A stretch of 64,000 bases of DNA from Sinorhizobium numidicum (GTDB lineage Bacteria > Pseudomonadota > Alphaproteobacteria > Rhizobiales > Rhizobiaceae), in contig NZ_CP120368.1 of NCBI RefSeq assembly GCF_029892045.1, forward strand, positions 308,001-372,000. The letters are read 5' to 3'. Made by a program: the position numbers and the translations under genes. Below, in pieces: positions 1-9,008 of this stretch (position 1 is the first letter of the stretch; the number at the start of each line of letters is the position of its first letter). The notes below the pieces were generated by a model. It worked only from the letters and a program-made list of their open reading frames with translations. It was not told the origin of the DNA and did no database searches.

Positions 1-1037
1 ACGCCGGTCGGAAGCGCGAGGCAGGCGGTCTGAGCCGGGCTGCAATCGCCGAGGCTGCGGTCGACGTCGGGCGTGGAGATGCCGATGTCGGTGGCGAAGG
101 CGTCAGCGGTCTGCTGGCGAACCGAAGGGTTCTGCGCCTTCCAGCCGAAGCGCCCGAGTGCGATGCTGCCCGTCTTGCGGTCGCGCACCAGTGCCGCCCG
201 GCCGCTGATGCCGTCCCTGTCGCGATCATCCGGATCCGCGCGCGCCAGGATGTCGGCCGCGTGGATCGCTTCGACCAGGCCGAGACCGATCATCGGAGAG
301 GCGACACGCGGTGACAGCGTCGTTGCCGGATCCATCTCGCCATAGCCAATATCGGCGACCGCATAGTGTGGTTTACGAAGCGAAATCGTCTCGCCGTCCG
401 CGAGCGTCACCGGATGCTCCGTGTAGGCGATCTTGACGCGGCCCTCGGCGGCAAGGCCGGGCACCGCACTGTCCTGAAGCTGCGCGCCGTAGACCGGATC
501 GGGAAAATTGAGCGCCTCGTGGGCAGCGATCATATCGCGTTCGGCGTTGTCGCGCGGCGGGCGGGCGAGTCGGTAGAACATCGATGTCGCGTCCGCCGCG
601 CCTTCGGGAGGACGCCCGCGCCCGTCGCGCAGATGACAGCTTTCGCAGGCGCGGGCGTTGTAGAGCGGCCCGAGCCCGTCGGAGGCTTGCGTGGAGGAGG
701 GAGAAGAGACCCAGAGCTTTTCGAAGAGCGCCTTGCCGAGCCTGAAACTCTCCTCGGCTTCGAACGGCAGGTTGGCTGAGAACTGGGAGAAGACCTTCTC
801 GTCGACGGGTGCGATCGTCGTCGTTGCGCCGGCGGACATGGCTTCGAACCGCTCGGCGTTCGAAAAGTCGGTCGCCGGCCGGGTGACGGCCTCTACGCGC
901 CGGAGTTCGTCTTCGGTAAGGTCGTCCCGCTTCGAATCCAGAATGGGATCGTTGCCCGATATCGCCGACGCGGCTGCGGCAAGGCTGATGAGCGCCGCGA
1001 GCGGCAGGGCGAGGAAGCGGGCGGTCAGGACACTCAT
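1..1037 (-). CDS. Di-heme oxidoreductase (DUF1111, thiol oxidoreductase-like), partial
   Basis: The reading frame starts at 1037 and runs off the left edge, so only the N-terminal 345 residues are visible. It opens with a signal peptide (MSVLTARFLALPLAALISLA). A c-type heme motif CESCH begins near residue 131, followed by a glycine/arginine-rich stretch typical of the DUF1111 di-heme family, which is related to cytochrome c peroxidases and acts in the periplasm. The second heme site would lie outside the window. The imelysin gene ends 48 bases upstream on the same strand, so the two are probably co-transcribed; in other proteobacteria imelysin and this family are often neighbours in iron-regulated operons. 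No strong ribosome binding site precedes the ATG. The family call is firm; the substrate is unknown. Confidence 0.88.
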   Translation of the reverse strand, partial: MSVLTARFLALPLAALISLAAAASAISGNDPILDSKRDDLTEDELRRVEAVTRPATDFSNAERFEAMSAGATTTIAPVDEKVFSQFSANLPFEAEESFRLGKALFEKLWVSSPSSTQASDGLGPLYNARACESCHLRDGRGRPPEGAADATSMFYRLARPPRDNAERDMIAAHEALNFPDPVYGAQLQDSAVPGLAAEGRVKIAYTEHPVTLADGETISLRKPHYAVADIGYGEMDPATTLSPRVASPMIGLGLVEAIHAADILARADPDDRDRDGISGRAALVRDRKTGSIALGRFGWKAQNPSVRQQTADAFATDIGISTPDVDRSLGDCSPAQTACLALPTG

Positions 1038-1085
1038 CGGGCGAGGGCCGGGCCGCGCCTTCCGGAGTGGCCCGCCTTTTTCAGC

Positions 1086-2366
1086 TTATTGAAAGACGGC
1101 GTTAGGATTATCCAAGCTGTCCGAACCTTCAAGCTCGATCGTGCCGAGATCCAGCGCCGCAATGACGCGCTCGACCGTCTTGGCCTGGGCGATCAGTCCG
1201 TCGATGGCGGCCTGGACGGTGGCGTTGCCCTCGGCATTGCCTTCGCCAATCATCTGGTCATAAGTCTCGACCGTTTCGGCGCGCTTCGCCATCGCCTGCA
1301 TCTTCTCGACGGTGGCTGTGAGGTTGTCCTTCATTTCCTTGTCGAGGGCCGCGTCCTTGGCCGCAACGAGCTCCGAAAGCGAAGGCCCGGTCAGCTTGGT
1401 GCCGTCGACACGCGTATATTCGCCGGTATAGGCCGACTGAATGCCGATCGCGTCGTGCAGATGCGAGTTATGGGTATTGTCCGAGAAGCAATCGTGCTCT
1501 TCTTCCGGATCGTGCAGCAACAGGCCGAGTTTCATGCGCTCGCCGGCGAGTTCGCCGTAGGAAAGCGAGCCCATCCCGGTGAGGATCGCCGCCAAACCGG
1601 CCTTAGAATCGGCTTCAACAGCCTTGGCGGCGGCACCGTCCGGCGTCCAGTTTGCGACCATTTCCTTGAGGTCGGAGACGAGCAGGCTCGAAGCCGCCTT
1701 CAGATAGGCGGCGCGGCGGTCGCAATTGCCGTTCGTGCAGGTCTTCGTGTCGAAGTCGGTATAGGGGCGGTTGCCGGCGCCAGCTCCGGTGCCGTTCAGA
1801 TCCTGGCCCCAGAGCAGGAATTCGATGGCGTGATAGCCGGTTGCGACATTCGCCTCGATGCCGCCTGCTTCCTGCAACGTTCCGGACAGGAATTCCGGTG
1901 TGATATTCGTCGCATCGACGTCTTTGCCGTCGATCTTGATCGTCTTGTTGGCAATCACGTTCGCGGTGAAGAGCGCGTTCTCGTCGCTCTCCGTGCCGTA
2001 GCTCGGATCGACATAGTCGATCAGGCCTTCGTCCAGCGGCCAGGCATTCACCTTGCCTTCCCATTCATCGACGATCGCATTGCCGAAGCGATAGACTTCC
2101 GTTTCCTGGTAGGGATTGCGCGCCTTAAGCCACGCCTCGCGTGCGGCCTTCAGCGTCTCTTCACTCGGGCTTGCGATCAGCGCGTCGACGGCCTTGTCGA
2201 GCGCTTCGGCGGTCGTCAGCGCGTCCTCGTATTTGGCATGCGCCACGACGGCATAATGCTCGAGAACGGCAGCAGCATCGCTCGCGGCGTTGGCGGGCTG
2301 CAAGGCCAGTGCCGATGTCGCCGTCATGAGCGCCAGCGCCGCGGCGCGGATGAAGTTTTTGGTCAT
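1086..2366 (-). CDS. Imelysin family protein (IrpA-like, peptidase M75)
   Basis: A 426-residue exported protein. The chosen ATG at 2366 follows a good ribosome binding site (AAGGAGAG) and starts a signal peptide ending near ALQPANAAS; an upstream ATG at 2432 would add 22 residues without one. The conserved imelysin motif GxHxxE is present as GYHAIE from residue 177 (G177, H179, E182), and a CFSDNTHNSH region sits in the second half. Imelysins are periplasmic or lipoprotein-type factors of iron uptake, probably iron-binding rather than proteolytic. The di-heme oxidoreductase follows closely on the same strand. An Irr-box-like element lies about 100 bases upstream, consistent with control by iron. 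Confidence 0.9.
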   Translation of the reverse strand: MTKNFIRAAALALMTATSALALQPANAASDAAAVLEHYAVVAHAKYEDALTTAEALDKAVDALIASPSEETLKAAREAWLKARNPYQETEVYRFGNAIVDEWEGKVNAWPLDEGLIDYVDPSYGTESDENALFTANVIANKTIKIDGKDVDATNITPEFLSGTLQEAGGIEANVATGYHAIEFLLWGQDLNGTGAGAGNRPYTDFDTKTCTNGNCDRRAAYLKAASSLLVSDLKEMVANWTPDGAAAKAVEADSKAGLAAILTGMGSLSYGELAGERMKLGLLLHDPEEEHDCFSDNTHNSHLHDAIGIQSAYTGEYTRVDGTKLTGPSLSELVAAKDAALDKEMKDNLTATVEKMQAMAKRAETVETYDQMIGEGNAEGNATVQAAIDGLIAQAKTVERVIAALDLGTIELEGSDSLDNPNAVFQ

Positions 2367-2465
2367 GACCCTCTCCTTTGCTTTCCGCAGGGCGAGTAAA
2401 CGTCTAGGCGCCCGTTGAAGCCCAGGTGTCATGGACCAAAACTAAACTTGTGTCAAAGCGTATAG

Positions 2466-2482
2466 TTTAGAACATTTTCAAT
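2466..2482. promoter_or_regulatory. Irr/ICE-like box upstream of the imelysin gene
   Basis: TTTAGAA (2466-2472), three bases, then TTTCAAT (2476-2482). The left half matches the TTTAGAA half of the inverted repeat described for the rhizobial iron regulator Irr exactly; the right half matches only partly (4 of 7 to TTCTAAA). A longer inverted pair CTAAAC (2442-2447) and GTTTAG (2465-2470) overlaps it. The position, about 100 bases before an imelysin start codon, makes iron control plausible but not shown. Confidence 0.4.
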
Positions 2483-2520
2483 CTATATTGTCGCCTTGCG
2501 CGGAAGACGATTGAGGGTCA

Positions 2521-3810
2521 CTACCCTCTTCTACCCATCAGGCAGAAAAAAAAGCCATCGGTTCCGGTCGAAGCGGGCGTCAGCGTGACGCTTTTCATAT
2601 CGGCAGACCACGGCTGCGGCTTGTCGGTGCCGAAGAGCTTCGCCCAGTTGTCCGCGGCAGAAAGAATTTCGAACTCCGGGTTGTCCTCGCAGAAGCCGTA
2701 GACCTGCGATTCGTTTTCCTCGGGCAATACGGAGCAGGTGACGTAGATCAGATATCCGCCGGGGCGAACGAATTGGGCGGCGTTGGCAAGAGCCTCTTCC
2801 TGTTGGGCCAGCCTCTCTTCGAGGTTCTTCTGCGTGAGGCGCCATTTCGTGTCGGGGCGGCGTCGCCAGGTTCCGGTGCCGGTGCAAGGTGCATCGACAA
2901 GCACGCGGTCGAAGCGTGCGCTGAGCGGCGCTAGGGAGTCCACGGATTCATGCACCTGCACGTTGCGGGTGCCGGCGCGCTTCAGCCGCTCGATGATCGG
3001 CGCCAGCCGCTTGCGGTCGGTGTCATAGGCGTGGACCTGGCCCTTGTTGTTCATCGCCGCCGACATGGCGAGCGTCTTGCCGCCTCCGCCGGCGCAATAG
3101 TCGAGCACCTGCTCGCCCTCCTGTGCGAAGACGAGATCGGCAACGATCTGCGAGCCTTCGTCCTGAACTTCGAACCAGCCCTTCTGAAAGGAGATTTCCG
3201 CCGTCACGTTCGGCAGGCGCGAAGCGCCTTCGCCGGCGGGAATACGCACGCCATGGCGGGCAATGGTGGCTGGTTCCGCACCACTGCGCTCCAGCGCTTT
3301 TAGCACCTTCTCGCGGGTGGCCTTCAGCGTGTTGACGCGCAGATCGAGAGTCGGCCGCCCGGCAAGCGCCTTCGCCTCATCAAGCCAGCTGTCGGAAAAA
3401 TTCGCTTCGAACGAGCCCTGCGTCCATTCCGGAATATCGGCCTGTACGTGAGCGGGCGCACCTTCGAGCCGGCGTTCGCTGAAGGCCTTCGTCATCTCCG
3501 CCGAAAGCGGCGCGGGGGCGAATTTGTCGCCCTCCAGCTCCGCGGCAAGCGCATCGGCGGTAAAGCCCCATTGCCGGAACATGACTGCGTGGGCAAGCGC
3601 GGTCGGGCTGTCGCTGTCCATCAGGTAGGCGTGGGAGAGTTTCATGCGCAGCGCGTCGTAGACGATGTTGCCGATCGCGGCGCGGTCGCCGGAGCCAGCG
3701 AAGCGGTGGGACAGTCCCCAGTCCTTGAGCGCGTCGGCGACGGGGCGCTTCCGCTTTTCGATGTCGTCAAGAACCTCAATGGCTCCGGAGAGCCGTCCGC
3801 CCAATCGCAT
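2521..3810 (-). CDS. RsmB/NOP-type RNA m5C methyltransferase
   Basis: A 429-residue SAM-dependent RNA cytosine-5 methyltransferase. The first third is an N-terminal RNA-binding region; the C-terminal catalytic domain carries DYCAGGGGKT (SAM binding), DAPCTGTGTWRRRPD with one cysteine of the NOP/Sun family, and VTCSVLPEEN with the second cysteine. The start at 3810 (MRLGGRLSG) is preceded by AAAGGAG; the open frame extends 37 codons further with no support. E. coli RsmB modifies 16S rRNA C967, but rhizobial proteins of this branch lack the full NusB-like N-terminus, so the exact target base is not certain. It is followed after 154 bases by the imelysin gene, which has its own promoter region. 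Confidence 0.9.
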   Translation of the reverse strand: MRLGGRLSGAIEVLDDIEKRKRPVADALKDWGLSHRFAGSGDRAAIGNIVYDALRMKLSHAYLMDSDSPTALAHAVMFRQWGFTADALAAELEGDKFAPAPLSAEMTKAFSERRLEGAPAHVQADIPEWTQGSFEANFSDSWLDEAKALAGRPTLDLRVNTLKATREKVLKALERSGAEPATIARHGVRIPAGEGASRLPNVTAEISFQKGWFEVQDEGSQIVADLVFAQEGEQVLDYCAGGGGKTLAMSAAMNNKGQVHAYDTDRKRLAPIIERLKRAGTRNVQVHESVDSLAPLSARFDRVLVDAPCTGTGTWRRRPDTKWRLTQKNLEERLAQQEEALANAAQFVRPGGYLIYVTCSVLPEENESQVYGFCEDNPEFEILSAADNWAKLFGTDKPQPWSADMKSVTLTPASTGTDGFFFCLMGRRG

Positions 3811-3937
3811 TTTCGATGAACTCCTTTTTCGCCGTGGTAGCGGCGATGGCATCGAAGAGCAAGACGAAAGCCGGATAATTGCGCGGGCGCGCGGTCGTAG
3901 AAGCAAAGCCGCCCGCGCCAAGCGCGGACGGAATCGA

Positions 3938-4312
3938 TCAGGAATTGATGACGCGGTAACAGATGCTTGCGGTGCCGGAGCGGATCATTCCAATCTGGGA
4001 GGCGGCGGCCTTGGAAAGATCGATCACTCGGCCACGGATGAATGGGCCGCGATCGTTGATCCTGACGACGACGGTCTTGCCGTTGCGCTTGTTGGTGACC
4101 TGGACCTTGGTGCCGAACTTCAGGCTGCGATGTGCTGCCGTCAGGCGGGCGGCGTTCATTCGTTCGCCGGAGGCCGTCTTGGAGGTGAGGGCGTACCACG
4201 ATGCCCCGCCGCAACCAGCGCCTGCTGCCTGACTATCGGATGCCGAGACCAACCCCATCCCGACGGTGAATAGCGCTGCCGCGGCAGCAGTCTTGATTTT
4301 CGCTGGCTTCAA
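3938..4312 (-). CDS. Short RlpA-like exported protein (double-psi beta-barrel)
   Basis: A 124-residue protein with a signal peptide (cleavage probably after DSQAA) and a single RlpA-like domain: [33 protein letters not shown] and [20 protein letters not shown] are characteristic of the lytic transglycosylase RlpA fold. The catalytic Asp of the RINDRGP segment is present. It lacks the C-terminal SPOR domain and the lipobox of E. coli RlpA, so it would be a small soluble periplasmic enzyme. It ends 127 bases before the rsmB-type gene on the same strand. A CtrA-box-like sequence lies about 90 bases upstream. Confidence 0.85.
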   Translation of the reverse strand: MKPAKIKTAAAAALFTVGMGLVSASDSQAAGAGCGGASWYALTSKTASGERMNAARLTAAHRSLKFGTKVQVTNKRNGKTVVVRINDRGPFIRGRVIDLSKAAASQIGMIRSGTASICYRVINS

Positions 4313-4401
4313 GCGATGCCCCCTTCGGTTTGAAAATTTAATTAGTTCCCTTGCTGATCGAGCTATTTGAGGTGAAAAATGGCAAAAGCGTGCTTCAACC
4401 G

Positions 4402-4416
4402 TTAACGTTCCATTAG
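4402..4416. promoter_or_regulatory. CtrA-box-like site upstream of the RlpA-like gene
   Basis: TTAA-N7-TTAG at 4402-4416, one base off the alphaproteobacterial CtrA consensus TTAA-N7-TTAA. A second weaker copy, TTAA-N7-TTGA, is at 4447-4461, and two GANTC methylation sites follow (4473-4477 and 4493-4497). The combination is what one expects of a cell-cycle promoter, but this stretch is AT-rich, which raises the chance of false matches. Confidence 0.35.
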
Positions 4417-4776
4417 GATTTATCGAAAAGCTGCAAAAATTTAAAATTAACGATTGTTTGAATTATTTTAGAGAGTCCCAGGAAATTCTTTTGAATCAGC
4501 AACTAAACGTCCTTCGCCGCTCAGAGTGGCAGCCAAACTTCCGGCTGGCGAAAAAAATCATTAAAAATTTCGATCCCGATGAAATTCCACGAATTTCGAT
4601 CGATAAATTTTCGCCACTATCGCGATGGTTGCATAAAATGGCAGAGTATAGGCGAAATATTGACGACATAGGGCAGTCAAGCGGCGGCCATCGTCGCCGT
4701 TACTTTCGGATGATCTGCCGACATGCTTTTGCGGTCACGCAGATATTCTGATCCACCGGTCTCGCAGCGGGATCTA
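4417..4776. other. AT-rich intergenic region without a convincing gene
   Basis: The region between the RlpA-like gene and the epimerase is clearly more AT-rich than its surroundings. A 97-codon frame exists at 4458-4751 on the plus strand, but its product resembles nothing I know, it has no ribosome binding site, and its codon use is unlike neighbouring genes. The phrase AATTTCGATC recurs (4567 and 4592 areas). I see no tRNA or terminator. Confidence 0.5.
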
Positions 4777-5649
4777 CTATCCGCGCCACGTGCCGCTCGC
4801 CCATAACTGTGCAAGCGAGACGCGATAGGTGGGGAAGGCGAATTCAAAGCCGGCCTCACGGAGGCGGGCATTCGAGACACGCTTGTTCTCGCCATAGAAG
4901 GAGCGGGCCATCGGCGAAAGCTCGGCGGTTTCGAAAGGGATTTCCGGCGGCGGCTCGACACCCATCAGCCGCGCGGCTTCAGCGACCACGTCCTGTGGCG
5001 GGGCCGGTTCGTCGTCGGTGACATTGAAGATCCCGCCCATGCCCCGGTTCGCGAGGAAGGCGGCCGCCGAGCCGATGTCTTCGACGCGGATGCGATTGAA
5101 GACCTGGTTCGGCTTCACCAATCGGCGCGCCGTGCCTTCGGCGAGATTGCGAAAGGCGTTGCGGCCCGGCCCGTAAATGCCGGCAAGCCGCAGCACTGCG
5201 ACCGGAATGCTCTGTCGGGCCCCGTAATCCATCCAGGCGTTCTCCGCCGCTACCCGCTCGATGGAGCGCTGCGAGACGGGGTTAAGCGGCGTATCCTCCG
5301 TTACCCAACCGCCGCCATGGTCGCCATAGACACCGACGGTGGAGAGATAGCCGGCCCAGCGAAGGTTCGGCAGAAGTTCGGCAAGCGGCGGAGTGCCCGC
5401 GCGGAACATCGGATCGCCGTCGCGCCCGGGGGCGATGGACTGGACGAGGTGCGTCGCCTCACGCATCGCGTCGGCAAGCTCGGCGGAAATCGTCGTTCCA
5501 TCGAAAACGACGGGGCGGATGCCGGCTTGCTCAAGTTCGGACAGCTTTTCCGGCGAACGGGTCGTGCCGGTCACCGACTGTGCGGCGGGGGCAAGCGCCT
5601 TCGCGATCGCCGTGCCGGAATAGCCGGCGCCAAGAATCAGGACATGCAT
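4777..5649 (-). CDS. NAD(P)-dependent epimerase/dehydratase-like SDR (YeeZ type)
   Basis: A 290-residue extended short-chain dehydrogenase. It starts with a Rossmann motif [16 protein letters not shown]; the middle has [13 protein letters not shown] and a late [14 protein letters not shown], both usual in the YeeZ/Gal10-like group. The start at 5649 has an AGGAG eight bases before it and overlaps the end of queG by 13 bases, so translation is probably coupled. The substrate is not known for this group. Operon order, transcribed leftward, is GST, queG, this gene. Confidence 0.8.
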   Translation of the reverse strand: MHVLILGAGYSGTAIAKALAPAAQSVTGTTRSPEKLSELEQAGIRPVVFDGTTISAELADAMREATHLVQSIAPGRDGDPMFRAGTPPLAELLPNLRWAGYLSTVGVYGDHGGGWVTEDTPLNPVSQRSIERVAAENAWMDYGARQSIPVAVLRLAGIYGPGRNAFRNLAEGTARRLVKPNQVFNRIRVEDIGSAAAFLANRGMGGIFNVTDDEPAPPQDVVAEAARLMGVEPPPEIPFETAELSPMARSFYGENKRVSNARLREAGFEFAFPTYRVSLAQLWASGTWRG

Positions 5650-6809
5650 CGGCTCACTCCTGCCATTTCCCATTCCGAAAGTACCTCACTGTCGGTCTCC
5701 GGCCGGCACTGCCCGGCGAATGTCGCAAGTTCTCCGGGCCCCATCAGCCGCGAGAGCGCCCAGATAGCCATGCCCCTTACTGTCGGCGAGGCGTCGCCCG
5801 CCAGCGCCTTGCAGATTGGTATCAGCTTTCTTTCACCGGAATTGCCCGCGGCGATCAAGGCATTTCTGACAAAACGGTCACGGCCGATGCGCTTCACCGG
5901 GGAGCCGGAGAAGAAGGCGCGGAACGCCGCATCATCCAGCCTCAGCAGGTCGGCGAGCTCCGGCTCCTTCAGGTCTTCGCGCGCCTTGAGCTTTATTTCC
6001 GAAGCGGACTGCGCGAACTTGTTCCACGGACAGGCCGCAAGACAGTCGTCGCAGCCATAGATCCGATTGCCGATCAGTGGACGAAGTTCTGGCGCGATCG
6101 GTCCCTTGTGCTCGATCGTCAGATAGGAGATGCAGCGGCGCGCATCGATCCGATAGGGTGCCGGAAAGGCTCCTGTCGGACAGACGTCAAGGCAAGCGCG
6201 GCAGGAACCGCAATGATCGCGCTCGGGCTCGTCGATGTCGAGATCGGCGGTGGTGAAGAGACTGCCGAGAAACAGCCATGAGCCGAATTCCCGACTGACG
6301 AGATTGGTATGCTTACCCTGCCAGCCGATGCCGGCTTTTTCCGCAAGCGGCTTCTCCATAACCGGGGCTGTATCGACAAAAACCTTCACGTCCTCGCCAG
6401 CGCGCGCGGCAAACCGCGTCGCGATCTCCTTCAACCGCCCCTTGATGACGTCGTGATAATCGCGGTTCTGGGCGTAGACGGATATCGCCCCACGATCCCG
6501 CTTGGTCAAAATGTCTCGCGGATCCTCTTCGGGGCCATAATTCATGCCGAAGATCACGACGGCGCGAACATCGTTCCAGAGAGCGCGCGGATCGGATCGG
6601 CGCTCCGCCGTCTCGGCCAGCCATTCCATGGTGCCGTGGTAACCCGTGGCCAGGAATTCCCGCAGTCGGCCAGGCGCCGCGGGAATCGAGTCTGGCCGCG
6701 TGACGCGACAGATGTCGAATCCCTTATCCGCAGCCTCGGCCTTCAGAAACGCGGTGAGTGTCCGTCGTCTCTTGCCCTGGTTCTCCGCTCTTGCAGCGTT
6801 GCCGGGCAT
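5637..6809 (-). CDS. queG: Epoxyqueuosine reductase QueG
   Basis: A 390-residue cobalamin-dependent iron-sulfur enzyme that carries out the last step of queuosine synthesis in tRNA (epoxyqueuosine to queuosine). Two ferredoxin-type cysteine clusters are visible: [16 protein letters not shown] and, after [26 protein letters not shown]. The N-terminal half has the expected [13 protein letters not shown] and [17 protein letters not shown] segments. I place the start at 6809, with AAGGA upstream, rather than at 6839, which would overlap the GST stop codon. The C-terminus contains a short HEAT-like repeat found in longer QueG proteins. Confidence 0.95.
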   Translation of the reverse strand: MPGNAARAENQGKRRRTLTAFLKAEAADKGFDICRVTRPDSIPAAPGRLREFLATGYHGTMEWLAETAERRSDPRALWNDVRAVVIFGMNYGPEEDPRDILTKRDRGAISVYAQNRDYHDVIKGRLKEIATRFAARAGEDVKVFVDTAPVMEKPLAEKAGIGWQGKHTNLVSREFGSWLFLGSLFTTADLDIDEPERDHCGSCRACLDVCPTGAFPAPYRIDARRCISYLTIEHKGPIAPELRPLIGNRIYGCDDCLAACPWNKFAQSASEIKLKAREDLKEPELADLLRLDDAAFRAFFSGSPVKRIGRDRFVRNALIAAGNSGERKLIPICKALAGDASPTVRGMAIWALSRLMGPGELATFAGQCRPETDSEVLSEWEMAGVSRCMS

Positions 6810-6819
6810 GGCAATGTCC

Positions 6820-7512
6820 TTAGAAATCGAGATCCGCATAATGCGAAACCGGCGTGACGCCGCGTACCCGCTCCGCCAGCAGCGGCCGGAAGGAGGGGCG
6901 GGATTTCAGCCTCTGGTACCACTCCTTGGCGGTCGGGGAGTCGGACCAGTCGATCTCTCCGAGGTAATCGAGCACAGAGATCGCGGCGGCTGCCGCAAGG
7001 TCGGCATAGGATATACGGTCGCCGGCAAGCCAGGGCCGCGATCCCGCGAGCCAGGAGAGATATTTCATATGCTGGCGGATATTGGCGCGCGAGGTGCGCA
7101 GGACCTTCGAGTCCGGCGCGCCGCCGCCCTGGTCCGGGGTCATCTGCAGCTTGAAGATGCGTTCGCGCACCAGCGGGCGCGTCACGTCGGCCTCCATCTT
7201 CTGCAGAAACCATTCAGTGAGGCGGCGGATCTCCGCCCGCTGAAACGGATCCTCGGCCAGGAGCCGGCGATCCCGTTTCAGGATGCCGTTGGTCTCATCC
7301 AGATATTCCGAAATGATCGTCGCGCCGCAGAGCGCGCGCATGCTGTCATCGACATAGACCGGCAACGTGCCGGCCGGATTGAGCGCCAGAAAGTCGCGCC
7401 GGTTCTCCCAGGGCTGTTCCTCGCTGAGCTCCGTCTGATAGCCATATTCGGAGAGAATAAGGCGTACGAACCGCGAGGCTGAGGACATGGGGTGATGGTA
7501 CAGTGTCGGCAT
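6820..7512 (-). CDS. Glutathione S-transferase family protein
   Basis: A 230-residue protein with an N-terminal thioredoxin-like domain ([32 protein letters not shown] with the cis-proline; ISEYLDE) and an all-helical C-terminal domain ending [20 protein letters not shown]. This is a standard cytosolic GST layout. It heads the run GST, queG, epimerase, with about 10 bases to queG. It is transcribed divergently from uppP. The substrate cannot be read from sequence. Confidence 0.88.
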   Translation of the reverse strand: MPTLYHHPMSSASRFVRLILSEYGYQTELSEEQPWENRRDFLALNPAGTLPVYVDDSMRALCGATIISEYLDETNGILKRDRRLLAEDPFQRAEIRRLTEWFLQKMEADVTRPLVRERIFKLQMTPDQGGGAPDSKVLRTSRANIRQHMKYLSWLAGSRPWLAGDRISYADLAAAAAISVLDYLGEIDWSDSPTAKEWYQRLKSRPSFRPLLAERVRGVTPVSHYADLDF

Positions 7513-7671
7513 CGATGATCAGGTTTCGCAGCTATTTTCCGGGGTTGACAGCATCGCGGCACATGCGTCTGGCCACGGCTTATCATAACGAGCTATAGGT
7601 AGTTGCGGTGGCAAAAACAAGCGAATCGACCTTTTCCTCCCAAATCCCAAGATATCAGGAACAACTTATTC

Positions 7672-8478
7672 ATGGCGGATCAATCGATCATCAGCGCGCT
7701 CGTTCTCGGGCTCATTGAGGGACTGACAGAGTTCATCCCGGTATCGTCGACGGCGCACGTTCTTCTGGCCGGACACTTCCTCGGCTTCAGGTCGCCGGGA
7801 AATACCTTCGCGGTTCTGATCCAGCTCGGCGCCATACTTGCCATTCTGCTCGTCTACTTCCAGCGGCTGCTCAACATCGCTTTTTCCCTGCCGACGAGCG
7901 TCAAGGCGCGCCGTTTCGTTTTTTCGGTGCTGCTCGCCTTCCTGCCGGCTGCCGTCATCGGCGCGGCGGCGCATGGCTTCATCAAGTCGGTGCTGTTCGA
8001 AACGCCGATGCTGATCTGCGTCGTGCTGATTGCCGGCGGCATCGTTCTCTACGTCATCGATCAACTGCCGCTGACGCCGCGTTATACCGAGGCGATGGAC
8101 TATCCGCCGTCTCTGGCGCTCAAGATCGGCCTGTTCCAGTGCCTGGCGATGATCCCGGGCACGTCGCGTTCCGGCGCCACGATTGCCGGCGCCCTCCTGA
8201 TGGGGGCCGACAAGCGTTCGGCTGCGGAGTTCTCCTTCTTTCTCGCGATGCCGACAATGGTCGGCGCCTTCGCGATCGATCTCTACAAGAACCGCGCCGC
8301 ACTCTCCTTCGATGACATCTCCCTGATCGCGTTCGGGTTCGTTGCGGCCTTCGTCGCCGGGATCTTCGTCGTCCGCTCTCTGCTCGATTTCGTTTCGAAC
8401 CGCGGCTTCACGCCGTTCGCGATCTGGCGCATCCTGATCGGGACGGCCGGTCTCATCGGTTTGTGGCTGCTTGGATAG
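7672..8478 (+). CDS. uppP: Undecaprenyl-diphosphatase UppP (BacA)
   Basis: A 268-residue integral membrane phosphatase that recycles undecaprenyl diphosphate to the monophosphate carrier for peptidoglycan and polysaccharide export; overproduction gives bacitracin resistance. Signature motifs are present: [17 protein letters not shown] near the N-terminus and [12 protein letters not shown] later. About eight hydrophobic segments follow. The start at 7672 is chosen because the first 23 codons of the longer frame have no membrane character and an AGGA lies 11 bases before this ATG. A perfect hairpin follows 20 bases after the stop. Confidence 0.95.
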   Translation: MADQSIISALVLGLIEGLTEFIPVSSTAHVLLAGHFLGFRSPGNTFAVLIQLGAILAILLVYFQRLLNIAFSLPTSVKARRFVFSVLLAFLPAAVIGAAAHGFIKSVLFETPMLICVVLIAGGIVLYVIDQLPLTPRYTEAMDYPPSLALKIGLFQCLAMIPGTSRSGATIAGALLMGADKRSAAEFSFFLAMPTMVGAFAIDLYKNRAALSFDDISLIAFGFVAAFVAGIFVVRSLLDFVSNRGFTPFAIWRILIGTAGLIGLWLLG

Positions 8479-8498
8479 CCTCAGGCCGGGAACATAAA

Positions 8499-8530
8499 GC
8501 CGCATGCGTCTCTTTCGAAACGCATGCGGC
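8499..8530. terminator. Perfect hairpin after uppP
   Basis: Inverted repeat GCCGCATGCGT (8499-8509) and ACGCATGCGGC (8520-8530), an 11-bp perfect stem with a 10-base loop. On the plus strand no T-run follows; on the minus strand it is followed by TTTATGTT. It lies between convergent genes (uppP and the small exported protein), so it may end transcripts from both sides. Confidence 0.6.
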
Positions 8531-8615
8531 CCCTGGCCCCCGCCAAAACTTGAAATGTCTCTGCCTCTCAACGGTGCCGCGCGTCTCAGATGCGTCAGGC
8601 GAAGGAGGCGTCGGC

Positions 8616-8777
8616 TTATTCGCCGGAAAACTCGATCGAGGCCGTGGTGCAGGGATCGACGCCATAGGCCGGGGTGCAGCCCTTGCTGCTGCTCGCCACG
8701 GTGCTCGGAGCCATGAATGAGCCAGCCAGAATGATCAGTGCCGCAGACGCAAAAAAGATTGCGATCGACTTGCCCAT
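8616..8777 (-). CDS. Small exported or membrane-anchored protein, 53 aa, function unknown
   Basis: ATG at 8777, TAA at 8616, 53 residues. The product begins MGKSIAIFFASAALIILAGS, a basic start followed by a hydrophobic stretch typical of a signal peptide or anchor, then a short mature part with two cysteines (SKGCTPAYGVDPCTTASIEF) that could form a disulfide in the periplasm. GAAAGG lies about a dozen bases upstream of the ATG. The gene stands alone between uppP and the NDUFA9-like gene. I recognise no family; similar short Cys-containing exported peptides are common in rhizobia but are usually missed by gene callers. Confidence 0.6.
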   Translation of the reverse strand: MGKSIAIFFASAALIILAGSFMAPSTVASSSKGCTPAYGVDPCTTASIEFSGE

Positions 8778-8960
8778 GGGACGTCGTGCCTTTCGAGTGT
8801 GATGTTGCCGCCGCTCGCCGAGCGATGTGGCGCGAGCGGTGTTTATTCGCTGGATTTGTCATGATCAATATCAGCGCATGCTGAATCCGCGGTAAACAGT
8901 ATTCGCATTCTCGGTTGCGGCAGAACTGCAACAGTGTTGCGCCATGGCCACAACAAAAAA

Positions 8961-8980
8961 ACCGCCGGGCTGCCGGCGGT
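8961..8980 (-). terminator. Rho-independent terminator of the NDUFA9-like gene
   Basis: Stem ACCGCCGG (8961-8968) with CCGGCGGT (8973-8980), loop of four. Read on the minus strand it is followed directly by a run of seven Ts (8954-8960). It sits 29 bases after the stop codon of the leftward gene ending at 9009. Confidence 0.88.
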
Positions 8981-9008
8981 TATGGGAAGAAAAACGCGCG
9001 GAAGACGT

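Noticed and set aside
1089..2399. Long plus-strand frame opposite the imelysin gene
   Set aside because: It is the antisense shadow of imelysin, without signal peptide, motif or start context.
4458..4751. 97-codon open frame in the AT-rich gap
   Set aside because: No ribosome binding site, no recognisable family, and composition unlike neighbouring genes.
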